A stretch of 38,674 nucleotides of DNA from contig NZ_QFRW01000070.1 in the NCBI RefSeq assembly GCF_003265355.1, positions 5,643 to 44,316 of the forward strand, written 5' to 3'. Positions 1 through 8,010 of the stretch are shown here, in pieces; positions within the stretch are counted from its first letter, which is position 1, and each line of letters opens with the position of its first letter. Position numbers and translations under genes: made by a program. The notes below the pieces were generated by a model. That model saw only the letters and a list, made by a program, of their open reading frames with translations. It did not search any database and had not been told where the DNA came from. The DNA comes from Glycomyces dulcitolivorans. GTDB lineage: Bacteria; Actinomycetota; Actinomycetes; Mycobacteriales; Micromonosporaceae.

Positions 1-2
1 CC

Positions 3-329
3 GCCGCCGACGTGTGGGTCCAGCGCCCCGAACCCGGCACCGGCGCGCCCCGGCCCGGCTACCTCATCGAACGCCTCTCCGACCCCGACGCGCCACCCAT
101 ACGGCGGCCCTACCCGGCCTCGGACGTGCCCAACCTGATCGGGCGGCGCGTCTGGCACTGGACCGACGGCGTGTTCCGGGACGACTTCCGGTGCGTCTCA
201 GAGCCGTTCGAGACCGACGGGGACTTCTGCGTGCGGGTGGTCGAGGAGCGCGCCTGGTACCGGTGGCGGCGCAGCGGCCAGGTCCCGAAGGCCCAGGACG
301 CGTTCATCCACCACCTGTGGACCCAGTGA
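3..329 (+). CDS. C-terminal part of an unknown protein (5' end outside window)
   Basis: The reading frame is open from the first complete codon of the window to a TGA at 327-329, so this is most likely the 3' end of a gene that begins upstream. A GTG at position 12 could be an internal start, but no ribosome binding site can be judged at the edge. The visible 105-109 residues are rich in Trp, Arg and Pro. They include a GRRVWHW segment and a VVEERAWYRWRR segment. There is no signal peptide, membrane segment or catalytic motif that I recognise. The gene converges with holB. The function is unknown, and codon bias supports it as coding. Confidence 0.5.
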   Translation, partial: AADVWVQRPEPGTGAPRPGYLIERLSDPDAPPIRRPYPASDVPNLIGRRVWHWTDGVFRDDFRCVSEPFETDGDFCVRVVEERAWYRWRRSGQVPKAQDAFIHHLWTQ

Positions 330-337
330 GCTTGCGG

Positions 338-386
338 GGCACCGGCCCCCGAGGTCGGGTGTGCCGCTTCTCTGGGCCCCCGGCAC
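338..386. terminator. Possible convergent terminator region with two weak hairpins
   Basis: Two short inverted repeats lie between the stop codons of the convergent left-edge gene and holB. GGCAC (338-342) pairs with GTGCC (361-365) around an inner CCCGA/TCGGG stem. Alternatively GTGCCG (361-366) pairs with CGGCAC (381-386). The stems are short and compete with each other, so this is only a candidate. Confidence 0.3.
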
Positions 387-419
387 AAGGGTGACGCAGG
401 GGTCCGACAGTCGGCGGCG

Positions 420-1568
420 CTACGCCCGCCAGAGCGACAGCATCATCGCCTCCACGGCGATGCGCGGGCGCACGTTCGCTTCGATGGCCTTGCGGCAGTT
501 CAGGATCGCGTCGATGCGGCGCAGGAGCGACTCGGCCGAGAGCTTCGAGGCCGCGGCGCGGGTCGTGTCGGCCATGTCCGGGTGGACCGGGTCGACGCGG
601 GCGCCGAAGCCGGCAGCGAGGGCGTCGCGGTAGAACGCGGCGAGGTCGACCAGGGCCCGGTCGAGGGAGTCGCGCTGGGCGCGGGTGTCGCGGGTCTTCT
701 GGCGCTTCTCCAGCTCCTTCAGGGCCGCCGCCGAGCCGCGGGCGGCCTTCGACGCGCCCTTGCCGGTGCCGCCCTTGCCGAGCGCGGTCTCCAGGGCCTC
801 CTTCTCGGCCACGGACTGCTCGGTGTACGTGCCGGAGGCCTCGGCTTCGGCGGCCTCGATGAGTTCGACCGCGGCGGTGAAGCACGCGCCGAGGCCGGTC
901 AGGCGCCGCGGGATCTGGAGGACGTCGTGGCGTTTCGCGCGCGCCTCCGCGTCGGTGGCGAGGCGCCGGGCGCGGCCGACGTGGCCCTGGGCGGCTGCGG
1001 CGAACAGCTCGGCTTCGCGGCGGTCGAGGCCGTCGCGGGCGACCAGGAGGTCGGCGATCGCGCCGGGCGGGGGCTGGCGCAGGTTCATGACGCGGCAGCG
1101 GGAGCGGATCGTCACCGAGATCTCGGCGGGGTTCACTGAGGGCGCGCACAGCAGGAACACGGTCCGCTCCGGCGGCTCCTCGACGGCTTTGAGCAGGGCG
1201 TTCGCGGCGGCTTCGGTGAGGCGGTCGGCGTCCTCGACGACGAGGACCTGCCAGGGGCCGGAGGTGGGGGCGCGGGAGGCGTCGAGGATGAGGCCGCGGA
1301 CCTGGTCGACGCCGAGGGACAGGCCCTCGGGGATGACGCGGGTGACGTCGGGGTGGGTGCCGCCGAGGGCGGTGCGGCACGAATGGCATTCGCCGCAGCC
1401 GTTCTCGGGGCACTGGAGCGCGGCGGCGAACGCGACCGCGGCCGTGGACCTGCCGGACCCGGGCGGGCCGGTGAACAGCCACGCGTGGGTCATGCCGGTG
1501 CCGGCGGCGGCGTCGGCGAGGACCCGCCGGGCCTCGTCCTGGCCGACGAGCTCGTCGAAAACGCTCAC
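420..1568 (-). CDS. holB: DNA polymerase III subunit delta' (clamp loader)
   Basis: This 382-residue AAA+ protein is the delta' subunit of the replicative clamp loader, which helps load the beta sliding clamp. The P-loop GPPGSGRST is at about 34-42. A zinc module with Cys 53, 58, 61 and 64 follows. The Walker B-like VVEDAD is at about 110-115 and the SRC motif at about 156-158. A Gly/Lys/Ala-rich charged linker near the middle of the C-terminal half is a lineage-specific insertion. The GTG start overlaps the TGA of tmk by 4 nt (GTGA), so the two are probably translationally coupled. The open frame continues far upstream inside tmk, but that extension is a shadow. Pairing tmk with holB is common in bacteria. 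Confidence 0.93.
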   Translation of the reverse strand: MSVFDELVGQDEARRVLADAAAGTGMTHAWLFTGPPGSGRSTAAVAFAAALQCPENGCGECHSCRTALGGTHPDVTRVIPEGLSLGVDQVRGLILDASRAPTSGPWQVLVVEDADRLTEAAANALLKAVEEPPERTVFLLCAPSVNPAEISVTIRSRCRVMNLRQPPPGAIADLLVARDGLDRREAELFAAAAQGHVGRARRLATDAEARAKRHDVLQIPRRLTGLGACFTAAVELIEAAEAEASGTYTEQSVAEKEALETALGKGGTGKGASKAARGSAAALKELEKRQKTRDTRAQRDSLDRALVDLAAFYRDALAAGFGARVDPVHPDMADTTRAAASKLSAESLLRRIDAILNCRKAIEANVRPRIAVEAMMLSLWRA

Positions 1569-3697
1569 GCCCGGCCGGCTTCCTCGGCGACGTTGTCCCA
1601 GCCGTACTCGGCGCCGCCGCGGTCGGCGTCCTTGTCGGAGTCCAGGCCCGGCCAGCCGGCGTCGGTGCGGGCGGTCTGGGTGCGGATGTCGAGGCGCTCG
1701 GCGACGGCCTCGCGGACCTTCGCGGCGATCTCGTCGGGCGTGCCGCCGTGGACGACGAGGTAGCGGCGGGGGTCGGCGGCGGCGAGGCCGAGGAACGCCT
1801 CGCGGACCCGCTCGTGGAACTCCAGGCGCTCCTGTTCGAGGCGGTCGCCTTCGCCGCCGGCCTTGGCGCGGTGCAGGCCCTGCGCGGGGTCGACGTCGAG
1901 GAGGACCGTGAGGTCGGGTTTGAGGCCGCCGGTGGCCCACTGGGAGACCCAGGCGACCTCGTCCTTGCCGAGGTCGCGGCCCGAGCCCTGGTAGGCGATG
2001 GAGGAGTCGATGTAGCGGTCGGAGACGACGACGGCGCCGCGTTCGAGGGCGGGCCGGACGACCTTCTCGACGTGCTGGGCGCGGTCGGCGGCGTACAGGA
2101 GGGCCTCGGCGCGCGGCGACGGCGCGGAGTCGCCGCCGGAGTCGAGGACGAGGGAGCGGATGCGCATGCCGATGTCGGTGGCGCCGGGCTCGCGGGTCAG
2201 GACCGCCTCGTAGCCGCGGAGTTTGAGCCAGGCGGCGAGCTTCACCGACTGGGTGGACTTGCCGGCGCCTTCGCCGCCTTCGAAGACCACGAAGAAGCCG
2301 TCGCTCTGGAGCGGCAGCGCCGCCGAGAGGGGGCGCCCGCGCAGGGAGGACCACAGGTCGGCGAAGACCGGGACGCCCGGCTTGTCGTCCATGGACCGGA
2401 ACGCGGTGACGCCGAGCCAGACGACGAGGCCGGCGGCGACGAACAGGAGGATGCGGCTCATCGACACCTCGACCTGGGCGGCGCCGACGTTCAGCTGCCG
2501 GGCGGCCTGCCAGCCGGCGAGCGGGGCCGAGATCGTCATGGCGAGCATGAGGATGACGCGCGCGGAGACGGCGATGAACGCGAACATGCGGCCGCGGATC
2601 TCGTCCTCGGTCTCGCGCTGGAGGAGCGTGATCCCGGCGAGGAACGCCATGCCGGCGCCGAGGCCGATGACGACCGAGCCGAGGATCGAGAAGACCATGT
2701 GCGGGGCGACCGCGTCGAGCGCGAGGCCGGCGCCGGCGAGGACGATGCTCATGCCGAACCAGCGCAGGCGCGAGAGGTCGCCGACGAGCTTGGGGCCGAA
2801 CGCGATCCCGCCGCCGAGGCCGAGGAAGAGGAACACCGCGAGGGTGTAGAACGCGGCGTCGCCGGCGCCGAGCGTGCCGGCGTAGACGGTGCCGACGCCG
2901 ATGAGGATGCCCGCGCCGCTGAACGCGCCGAGCATGCCGAGGATGAGGCCGCGGACGCGTTCGGAGGTGCGCAGGTAGGACCAGCCCTCGACGAAGTCGT
3001 GCCAGACGCTCTGGGCCTTGGTCGCGACCTGGCCGTAGCGGCCGGAGATCTGCGGGATGAAGAAGTAGACGGTGACGGCGAGGATCGCGAACATGACCGC
3101 GTCGATGTACATCGCGAGGACCATCGGCTCGGCCCAGGAGCCGAGGTTCGACCAGACCGCGGAGCCGCGCTCCAGGATCGCGAGGACGGCGAACGCGAGG
3201 GGCGGGGCGATGCCGTAGGTGGTGGCGAGGCTGAGCTGGTTGGCGGCCTCGTACTTCTCCTGCGGGAGGAGGTTGGGGACCGCGGCCTCCTTCGCCGGGG
3301 ACCAGATGAGGACGGCGGCCTCGATGCACAGCTGGGCGATCGCCAGCCACGTCACGGTGATCGCGGTGGAGCCGGTGACGAGGTAGACCGTGGGGACCGA
3401 GGCGATGAGCAGGCAGCGGGCGGTGTCGCACGCGGCCATGGTCTTGCGGCGGTCGAAGCGGTCTGCGAAGACGCCCGCGACGGGGCCGAGGACGAGGGAC
3501 GGGAGCAGGCGGAGCACGATCGTCGCCGAGAACGCGGCGCCCTTCGCGGCCGGGTCGTCGAACAGGGACTGCGCGAAACCCGCGGTCGCGAACAGCGCGA
3601 GCCAGTCGCCGAAGGAGGCCAGCCCGAGCACGGTCCACAGCCGTCTGAACGGCTTGATCCGCAGCACCGTCTGGATGTCGGCAAGGGTGTTCGCCAT
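1565..3697 (-). CDS. tmk: MFS-like membrane domain fused to thymidylate (dTMP) kinase
   Basis: This is a 710-residue two-domain protein. Residues 1 to about 430 form a polytopic membrane region like MFS_3 transporters, with many hydrophobic helices and an FADRFDRRKT loop typical of the MFS 2-3 loop. Residues from about 470 form a complete dTMP kinase, which makes dTDP from dTMP. It has the P-loop GGEGAGKST (474-482), the REPG motif (about 502-505), the SDRYIDSS substrate motif (about 559) and a LID segment with GDRLEQE. An acidic tail of about 40 residues follows. GAGGAGCAGC precedes the ATG. Long tmk genes with membrane domains are known in some actinomycetes. Whether the membrane half transports anything or only anchors the kinase cannot be told from sequence. 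holB follows with a 4-nt overlap. Confidence 0.93.
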   Translation of the reverse strand: MANTLADIQTVLRIKPFRRLWTVLGLASFGDWLALFATAGFAQSLFDDPAAKGAAFSATIVLRLLPSLVLGPVAGVFADRFDRRKTMAACDTARCLLIASVPTVYLVTGSTAITVTWLAIAQLCIEAAVLIWSPAKEAAVPNLLPQEKYEAANQLSLATTYGIAPPLAFAVLAILERGSAVWSNLGSWAEPMVLAMYIDAVMFAILAVTVYFFIPQISGRYGQVATKAQSVWHDFVEGWSYLRTSERVRGLILGMLGAFSGAGILIGVGTVYAGTLGAGDAAFYTLAVFLFLGLGGGIAFGPKLVGDLSRLRWFGMSIVLAGAGLALDAVAPHMVFSILGSVVIGLGAGMAFLAGITLLQRETEDEIRGRMFAFIAVSARVILMLAMTISAPLAGWQAARQLNVGAAQVEVSMSRILLFVAAGLVVWLGVTAFRSMDDKPGVPVFADLWSSLRGRPLSAALPLQSDGFFVVFEGGEGAGKSTQSVKLAAWLKLRGYEAVLTREPGATDIGMRIRSLVLDSGGDSAPSPRAEALLYAADRAQHVEKVVRPALERGAVVVSDRYIDSSIAYQGSGRDLGKDEVAWVSQWATGGLKPDLTVLLDVDPAQGLHRAKAGGEGDRLEQERLEFHERVREAFLGLAAADPRRYLVVHGGTPDEIAAKVREAVAERLDIRTQTARTDAGWPGLDSDKDADRGGAEYGWDNVAEEAGRA

Positions 3698-3815
3698 GCT
3701 GCTCCTCGAAAGTCAGAGACCGCACCGGGTCGACTACGAGACTAGTCGGCCCGATGCGGCCATACGTCCCGGCGCGGTCGGATAGTGGCCCGCGACAGGG
3801 CCTGAATTCCGGTGC

Positions 3816-4487
3816 CTACGGGAGGCGGCGCGCGAGGTAGTCGCAGACGACGCCGTTGGCCTCGGCGATCGACGCCGAGCAGCCCTCCGGGTCGCGGCGG
3901 AAGGCCAGGCGGACCAGGGCCTGCCCGGTCTCGACGGCGACGGTGACGGTCTTGCCGAGCTCGTCGTCCCCGCCGATCCCGAAGCGCTGGGCGAGCCCGG
4001 CGAGGATCTGGTCGGCGATGACGTCGCCGCCGGTGGTGACCGCGTCGGCCCGGCCCGGGTCGATCGCGTCGGCCAGGTGGAGGACGCGGAAGCCGGGCGC
4101 CGTGCGGTACATGTGGACGTACTCGGCGATCGCGGCCTCCACCCCGCCCCGCCAGTCGGCGGGCGGCTCGGCGTCGAAGCGCGCGGTCAGGCGTTCGAAG
4201 TACAGGTCGATGTAGCGCTGGGACAGCGCCTCGGCGAGCGAGCGCTTGTCCCCGAAGAACTGGTAGACCGAGCCGATGGCGACGTCCGCGCGCTGCGCGA
4301 TCGCGGTGGTCGAGAGCCGGTCGTAGCCGACCTCCTCGATCAGGTCGGCGGCGGCGTCGAGCATGCGGCGCACGCGGGCGGCCGACCGCTCCTGGACGGG
4401 CAGGCGGCGAAGCGAGTGCGTCTGACCGAACTTGGACACCGGCGACATCGTGGGCTGCCTTGCGGCGGGCACGGTTGCAGTGCTCAT
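3816..4487 (-). CDS. TetR/AcrR family transcriptional regulator
   Basis: This 223-residue repressor-type protein has an N-terminal helix-turn-helix at about residues 38-88. The region contains RMLDAAADLIEEVGYDRLST, then an ADVAIGSVYQFFGDKRSL recognition helix typical of TetR. The C-terminal half is a variable ligand-binding and dimerisation domain with no recognisable ligand. The first 25 residues before the HTH are a basic, poorly conserved tail. The ATG at 4487 is preceded by a GGGGGAG ribosome site about 8 nt away. The gene is divergent from mshA across a 291-nt spacer holding a dyad that may be its operator. It lies upstream of tmk in the same direction but 118 nt away, so it is probably a separate unit. 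Confidence 0.85.
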   Translation of the reverse strand: MSTATVPAARQPTMSPVSKFGQTHSLRRLPVQERSAARVRRMLDAAADLIEEVGYDRLSTTAIAQRADVAIGSVYQFFGDKRSLAEALSQRYIDLYFERLTARFDAEPPADWRGGVEAAIAEYVHMYRTAPGFRVLHLADAIDPGRADAVTTGGDVIADQILAGLAQRFGIGGDDELGKTVTVAVETGQALVRLAFRRDPEGCSASIAEANGVVCDYLARRLP

Positions 4488-4510
4488 GGTGTTGTCTCCC
4501 CCCTGGTGAT

Positions 4511-4540
4511 GACAAGTCTCCCCATCATGGACGACTTGCC
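4511..4540. promoter_or_regulatory. Inverted repeat, candidate TetR-family operator
   Basis: CAAGTC (4513-4518) and GACTTG (4533-4538) form a perfect 6-bp dyad with a 14-bp spacer. It extends to 8 bp with one mismatch (GACAAGTC and GACTTGCC). It lies about 25-50 bp upstream of the TetR start, where autorepression sites are usual. The rest of the 4541-4778 spacer shows no further motif that I can defend. Confidence 0.3.
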
Positions 4541-4778
4541 CGGATTTGAGGCTCATTCCCGGTCGTGTCGCGAGAGAAATTCCGGCTTCCCCCGACCGAG
4601 TGTCACCAATCGGCCACGAAACGGAACGAAAACTCCACGTCGCCCATCGTCTTGCAGGAATGCGGAGTTGGTCACTCCCGCGCCTGCGGCGGTTGTGCCG
4701 GGACACCCCGCCACGGAAGGATTGCGAGGGTTTGGCGCGTTGCTCTAGGGGATGGCAACCGCGGGAGAGGAAAGACAC

Positions 4779-6080
4779 GTGAATCAACGGCGCACACCGG
4801 CGTTCCGGGCCCGATGCCGCAAGCAGGCCGTCCACCGCGTCGCGATGGTCTCGGTCCACACCTCCCCCCTCGCGCAGCCCGGCACCGGCGACGCCGGCGG
4901 CATGAACGTGTACGTCCTCAACACCGCCCGCGAACTCGCCCGCGCCGGCGTCGAGGTCGAGATCTTCACCCGCGCCACCAGCTCCGAAGAGCCCCCCACG
5001 GTCGAGGCCGCCCCCGGCGTCCTCGTCCACCACCTCCCCGCCGGGCCCTTCGAGGGCCTGTCCAAGAACGACCTCCCCACGCAGCTGTGCGCCTTCACCG
5101 GCGGCCTCCTGCGCGCCGAGGCCCACAACCGGCCCGGCCACTACGACCTCATCCACGCCCACTACTGGCTCAGCGGCCAGGCCGCGTGGGTCGCGGCCGA
5201 CCGGTGGAACGTCCCGCTCGTGCAGACCTTCCACACCCTCGCGAAGGTCAAGAACGCGCAGCTCGCCGACGGGGACTCGCCCGAGCCGATCGGGCGCGTC
5301 GTCGGCGAGGAGCAGATCACCACCGAGGCCGACCTCCTCATCGCCAACACCGCCGCCGAGGCCGGCGAGCTCCAGCGCTACTACGCCGCCGACGCCCGCC
5401 GCGTCGAAGTCGTCCACCCCGGCGTCGACCTCGGCGTCTTCCGCCCCGGCGACAAGACCGCCGCCCGCGAGGCCCTCGGGCTCCCCCGGGACGCCCTCGT
5501 CGTCGCGTTCGTCGGCCGCATCCAGCCCGCCAAGGCCCCCGACGTGCTCCTGCGCGGCCTCGCGCGCCTTCGCGTCCACGACCCGGCATTGGCGGAACGC
5601 ATCGTTCCGGTGTTCGTCGGCGGGCCCTCCAACACCGACCTGTACTGGCTCCCCAAGCTCGCCGGGGAGCTCGGCCTCGGCGACCGCGTCCAGTGGCGCT
5701 CTCCGCGCTCGGGAGAAGCGCTCGCGCAGGTCTACCGGGCCGCCGACGCCGTCGCCGTCCCCAGCTACAACGAGTCGTTCGGCCTCGTCGCCCTCGAAGC
5801 CCAGGCCACCGGCACGCCCGTGATCGCCGCGAAGGTCGGCGGGCTCACCACGGCCGTCGCCGACGGCTCCTCCGGGCTCCTCGTCGACTCCCACCGCGCC
5901 GACGACTGGGCCGACGCCATCGGGCGCCTCATGCGCGACACCGCGCTGCGCGAGCGCCTCGCCGCCGGCACCCGCGCCCACGCCGCGCTCTTCTCGTGGC
6001 AGGCCACCGCCGAAGGCCTCGGCGCCGCCTACCGCCGCACCCTCCAGCGCCGCTCCCAGGCGATTACGCTGAACCGGTGA
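4779..6080 (+). CDS. mshA: D-inositol-3-phosphate glycosyltransferase (mycothiol synthesis)
   Basis: This 433-residue retaining GT4 glycosyltransferase catalyses the first step of mycothiol synthesis, transfer of GlcNAc from UDP-GlcNAc to 1L-myo-inositol-1-phosphate. The N-terminal Rossmann half has [10 protein letters not shown] and the MshA-type [10 protein letters not shown] loop. The C-terminal half has [15 protein letters not shown] and the nucleotide-binding [17 protein letters not shown] segment with its paired glutamates. I chose the GTG at 4779 because GGGAGAGGAAAG sits just upstream. An in-frame ATG at 4752 would place this site inside the gene. The stop overlaps the next start by 4 nt. 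The order mshA-ybjN-gpmA-senX3-regX3 matches the mycobacterial Rv0486-Rv0491 region. Confidence 0.95.
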   Translation: MNQRRTPAFRARCRKQAVHRVAMVSVHTSPLAQPGTGDAGGMNVYVLNTARELARAGVEVEIFTRATSSEEPPTVEAAPGVLVHHLPAGPFEGLSKNDLPTQLCAFTGGLLRAEAHNRPGHYDLIHAHYWLSGQAAWVAADRWNVPLVQTFHTLAKVKNAQLADGDSPEPIGRVVGEEQITTEADLLIANTAAEAGELQRYYAADARRVEVVHPGVDLGVFRPGDKTAAREALGLPRDALVVAFVGRIQPAKAPDVLLRGLARLRVHDPALAERIVPVFVGGPSNTDLYWLPKLAGELGLGDRVQWRSPRSGEALAQVYRAADAVAVPSYNESFGLVALEAQATGTPVIAAKVGGLTTAVADGSSGLLVDSHRADDWADAIGRLMRDTALRERLAAGTRAHAALFSWQATAEGLGAAYRRTLQRRSQAITLNR

Positions 6081-6553
6081 TCGAGCGACTCACGGCCGCC
6101 CTCGACGAGATCGGCGCCGACTACCGCCTGGACACCCCGCGCTCGGCGGTCGTGACCCTCCCCGGCCGGCGCAAGCTCACCACCGAATGCGGCCTCGTCC
6201 TCGAAGACCACGCCCTCCGCGTCGAGGCGTTCGTCGCCCGCAGGCCCGAGGAGCACCACGAGGCGGTCTGGGCGGAGCTGCTGCGCCGCAACGGAAAGCT
6301 CTACGGCGTCGCCTTCGCGACCGACGGCAACGACGACATCCACCTCGTCGGGCGCCTGCCCTTCACCGCGATCGCCCCCGACGAGCTCGACCGCGTCCTC
6401 GGCCAGGTCCTCGAAGCCGCCGACGACACGTTCAACGTCATCCTCGAACTCGGCTTCAAGTCCTCGATCCAACAGGAGTGGCGCTGGCGCCTCGCCCGCG
6501 GCGAGTCCACCAGGAACCTCGAAGCGTTCGAGCATCTCCGCCCCGAGGGCTGA
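6077..6553 (+). CDS. YbjN-domain protein (Rv0487-like)
   Basis: This 158-residue soluble protein has the YbjN fold, which is related to type III secretion chaperone-like sensors. Visible segments include an [17 protein letters not shown] block, a [20 protein letters not shown] beta region and a C-terminal [20 protein letters not shown] helix. The GTG start lies within the GTGA overlap with mshA, which suggests translational coupling. The same mshA-ybjN pair occurs in mycobacteria. The biochemical role is not known, though a link to mycothiol or redox physiology is plausible from linkage alone. A strong terminator follows 3 nt after the stop. Confidence 0.85.
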   Translation: MIERLTAALDEIGADYRLDTPRSAVVTLPGRRKLTTECGLVLEDHALRVEAFVARRPEEHHEAVWAELLRRNGKLYGVAFATDGNDDIHLVGRLPFTAIAPDELDRVLGQVLEAADDTFNVILELGFKSSIQQEWRWRLARGESTRNLEAFEHLRPEG

Positions 6554-6555
6554 CG

Positions 6556-6594
6556 GCGAAGGCGCGCTTCCCGAACCGGGAAGCGCGCCTTCGC
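6556..6594. terminator. Bidirectional terminator between ybjN and the bacteriocin gene
   Basis: A perfect 17-bp stem is formed by GCGAAGGCGCGCTTCCC (6556-6572) and its complement (6578-6594). The central 5 nt GAACC can add one more pair. It sits 2 nt after the ybjN stop and 12 nt from the stop of the convergent gene. There is no T tract on either side, which is usual for actinobacterial hairpin terminators. Confidence 0.85.
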
Positions 6595-6606
6595 ATACGG
6601 TCGTTC

Positions 6607-6954
6607 TCAGGCGTCCGGGTTGTACTTCGCGTGGCAGGTGAATCCCCAGCCCGCGGTGGCCCACGCCTGGGCCCAGTCGCCGGGGCCGGCGGTGACGGTG
6701 TTGACCGAGTTGCCGATCATCGCGGTGGCGGAGTGGACGTTGTCCGGGTGCTTGTAATTGGAGTAGCAGGCCTTGAGGCCGCTGCTGCCGTCGATGCCGC
6801 TGCCGTAGCACCAGGTACCCCCGTCGACGTCCTGGCAGCCGTCCTCCTCGATCGCCACGAGGCCGAGCGGCTCGGCCTGCGCGGCCCCGGCGCCGCTGAG
6901 CAGCATGACCGCGGCCGCAGCCGCAGCGAAGATGCCTTGCTTCACCCGCTTCAT
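6607..6954 (-). CDS. Lactococcin-972-family secreted bacteriocin-like protein
   Basis: This 115-residue precursor has a Sec signal peptide (MKRVKQ, a hydrophobic stretch, then AQA near residue 27). The mature part carries the lactococcin-972 pattern: a WCYG start (48-51), YSNYKH (64-69), HSATAMI (74-80) and a Trp-rich WAQAWATAGWG (94-104). Lactococcin 972 binds lipid II and blocks septum formation, so a similar cell-wall target is possible here. Four cysteines (40, 49, 63, 107) are present, and the classical lactococcal protein has none that I recall, so disulfides are likely. A GGGGGAACC ribosome site precedes the ATG. No immunity or ABC transporter gene lies beside it. The gene is alone on the minus strand between ybjN and gpmA. 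Confidence 0.75.
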   Translation of the reverse strand: MKRVKQGIFAAAAAAVMLLSGAGAAQAEPLGLVAIEEDGCQDVDGGTWCYGSGIDGSSGLKACYSNYKHPDNVHSATAMIGNSVNTVTAGPGDWAQAWATAGWGFTCHAKYNPDA

Positions 6955-7169
6955 TGCAGGTTCCCCCTTGAGTTCCCTTGGGCCGCTTGCTATCGAGCCC
7001 TTGCCGCCGGTGCGGCGGCCCAGTCGAAACTACCGGAGCGCACCGCGGCCCACAGGCGCTTCACCGAATCGGGCTCACGTGTCGGAAACGCGACTGTGAT
7101 GGCGACGGCCGCCACACCTTCGCGGCGACCGGGGGGCCGCTCGGGCGGCGAGGCGGCAGGATAGGGGGC

Positions 7170-7922
7170 ATGACCTACACTCTCGTGCTGCTTCGCCACG
7201 GCGAAAGCGAATGGAACGCCAAGAACCTGTTCACCGGCTGGGTCGACGTCAAGCTGTCGGCCTCGGGCGAGGACGAGGCGCGCCGGGGCGGGCGGCTGCT
7301 CGCCGAGGCGGACCTGCTCCCCGACGTCGTGCACACCTCGCTGCTGCGCCGCGCCATCAACACCTCCGAGCTGGCGCTGGCCGAGGCCGCCCGCTCGTGG
7401 ATCCCGGTCAAGCGGTCGTGGCGGCTCAACGAGCGCCACTACGGGGCGCTCCAGGGCAAGGACAAGGCCGCGACGCTCGCCGAGTTCGGCGAGGAGCAGT
7501 TCATGATCTGGCGCCGCTCGTACGACGTGCCGCCGCCGGTCATCGCGGCGGGCTCGGAGTTCTCGCAGGACGGGGACGCGCGCTACGCGGACCTGGCGCC
7601 CGAGGTCCGGCCCGGCACCGAGTGCCTCAAGGACGTGCTCGACCGGATGCTCCCCTACTGGTACGACGGCATCGTCCCGGACCTGAAGTCCGGCAAGACC
7701 GTGCTCGTCGCCGCGCACGGGAACTCGCTGCGGGCGCTCGTCAAGCACCTCGACGGGATCTCCGACGACGCGATCGTGAAGCTGAACATCCCCACGGGCA
7801 TGCCGCTCAAGTACGAGCTGGACGAGGAGACCCTCAAGCCTGTGAAGGCCGGCGGGGAGTACCTCGACCCCGAGGCCGCCGCCGAGGCGGCTGCCGCGGT
7901 CGCCGCGCAGGGGAAGAAATAA
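7170..7922 (+). CDS. gpmA: 2,3-bisphosphoglycerate-dependent phosphoglycerate mutase
   Basis: This 250-residue glycolytic enzyme interconverts 3- and 2-phosphoglycerate. The active-site RHGESEWN motif holds the phosphorylated His10. [26 protein letters not shown] and the second catalytic His in [13 protein letters not shown] are all intact. The length is normal for the family, apart from an Ala/Glu-rich tail. The start at 7170 is set by the near-perfect N-terminus [11 protein letters not shown] and a GGATAGGGGG site. The frame is open further upstream, but that extension lies in the intergenic spacer. As in mycobacteria (gpm1), it directly precedes senX3-regX3. A hairpin follows the stop, so senX3 probably has its own promoter. 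Confidence 0.95.
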   Translation: MTYTLVLLRHGESEWNAKNLFTGWVDVKLSASGEDEARRGGRLLAEADLLPDVVHTSLLRRAINTSELALAEAARSWIPVKRSWRLNERHYGALQGKDKAATLAEFGEEQFMIWRRSYDVPPPVIAAGSEFSQDGDARYADLAPEVRPGTECLKDVLDRMLPYWYDGIVPDLKSGKTVLVAAHGNSLRALVKHLDGISDDAIVKLNIPTGMPLKYELDEETLKPVKAGGEYLDPEAAAEAAAAVAAQGKK

Positions 7923-7963
7923 GCGAAATGCGCGCTCGCGGTTAACGGAGCGTGACATCGATA

Positions 7964-7990
7964 ACGGCCCGGTGCTCGACGCCGGGCCGT
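7964..7990 (+). terminator. Rho-independent-like terminator after gpmA
   Basis: ACGGCCCGG (7964-7972) pairs perfectly with CCGGGCCGT (7982-7990) over a 9-nt loop, followed by TTTCG. It lies 41 nt after the gpmA stop and 20 nt before senX3, so it separates the two genes. Confidence 0.7.
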
Positions 7991-7998
7991 TTCGTGCT

Positions 7999-8010
7999 TA
8001 ATCTGGGGTC
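7999..8010 (+). promoter_or_regulatory. -10 element for a possibly leaderless senX3 mRNA
   Basis: TAATCT (7999-8004) fits the actinobacterial TANNNT -10 consensus and ends exactly 6 nt before the senX3 GTG. That would place the transcription start at the start codon. The GGGG in the 6-nt gap is too close to the start to act as a normal Shine-Dalgarno. The -35 would fall inside the gpmA terminator stem and is weak. Confidence 0.45.

Noticed and set aside
420-3725. A single 1101-codon minus-strand frame covering holB and most of tmk
   Set aside because: Only the part from 1568 down is holB. The rest is an Arg/Pro-rich shadow of tmk in another frame.
1748-3745. A 665-codon plus-strand frame opposite tmk
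   Set aside because: It is low-complexity Glu/Ala/Gly/Asp composition from the reverse of GC-rich codons, and no start signal is seen.
4752-4778. ATG start for mshA at 4752
   Set aside because: It would place the GGGAGAGGAAAG ribosome site inside the gene, and the nine added residues are not conserved in MshA.
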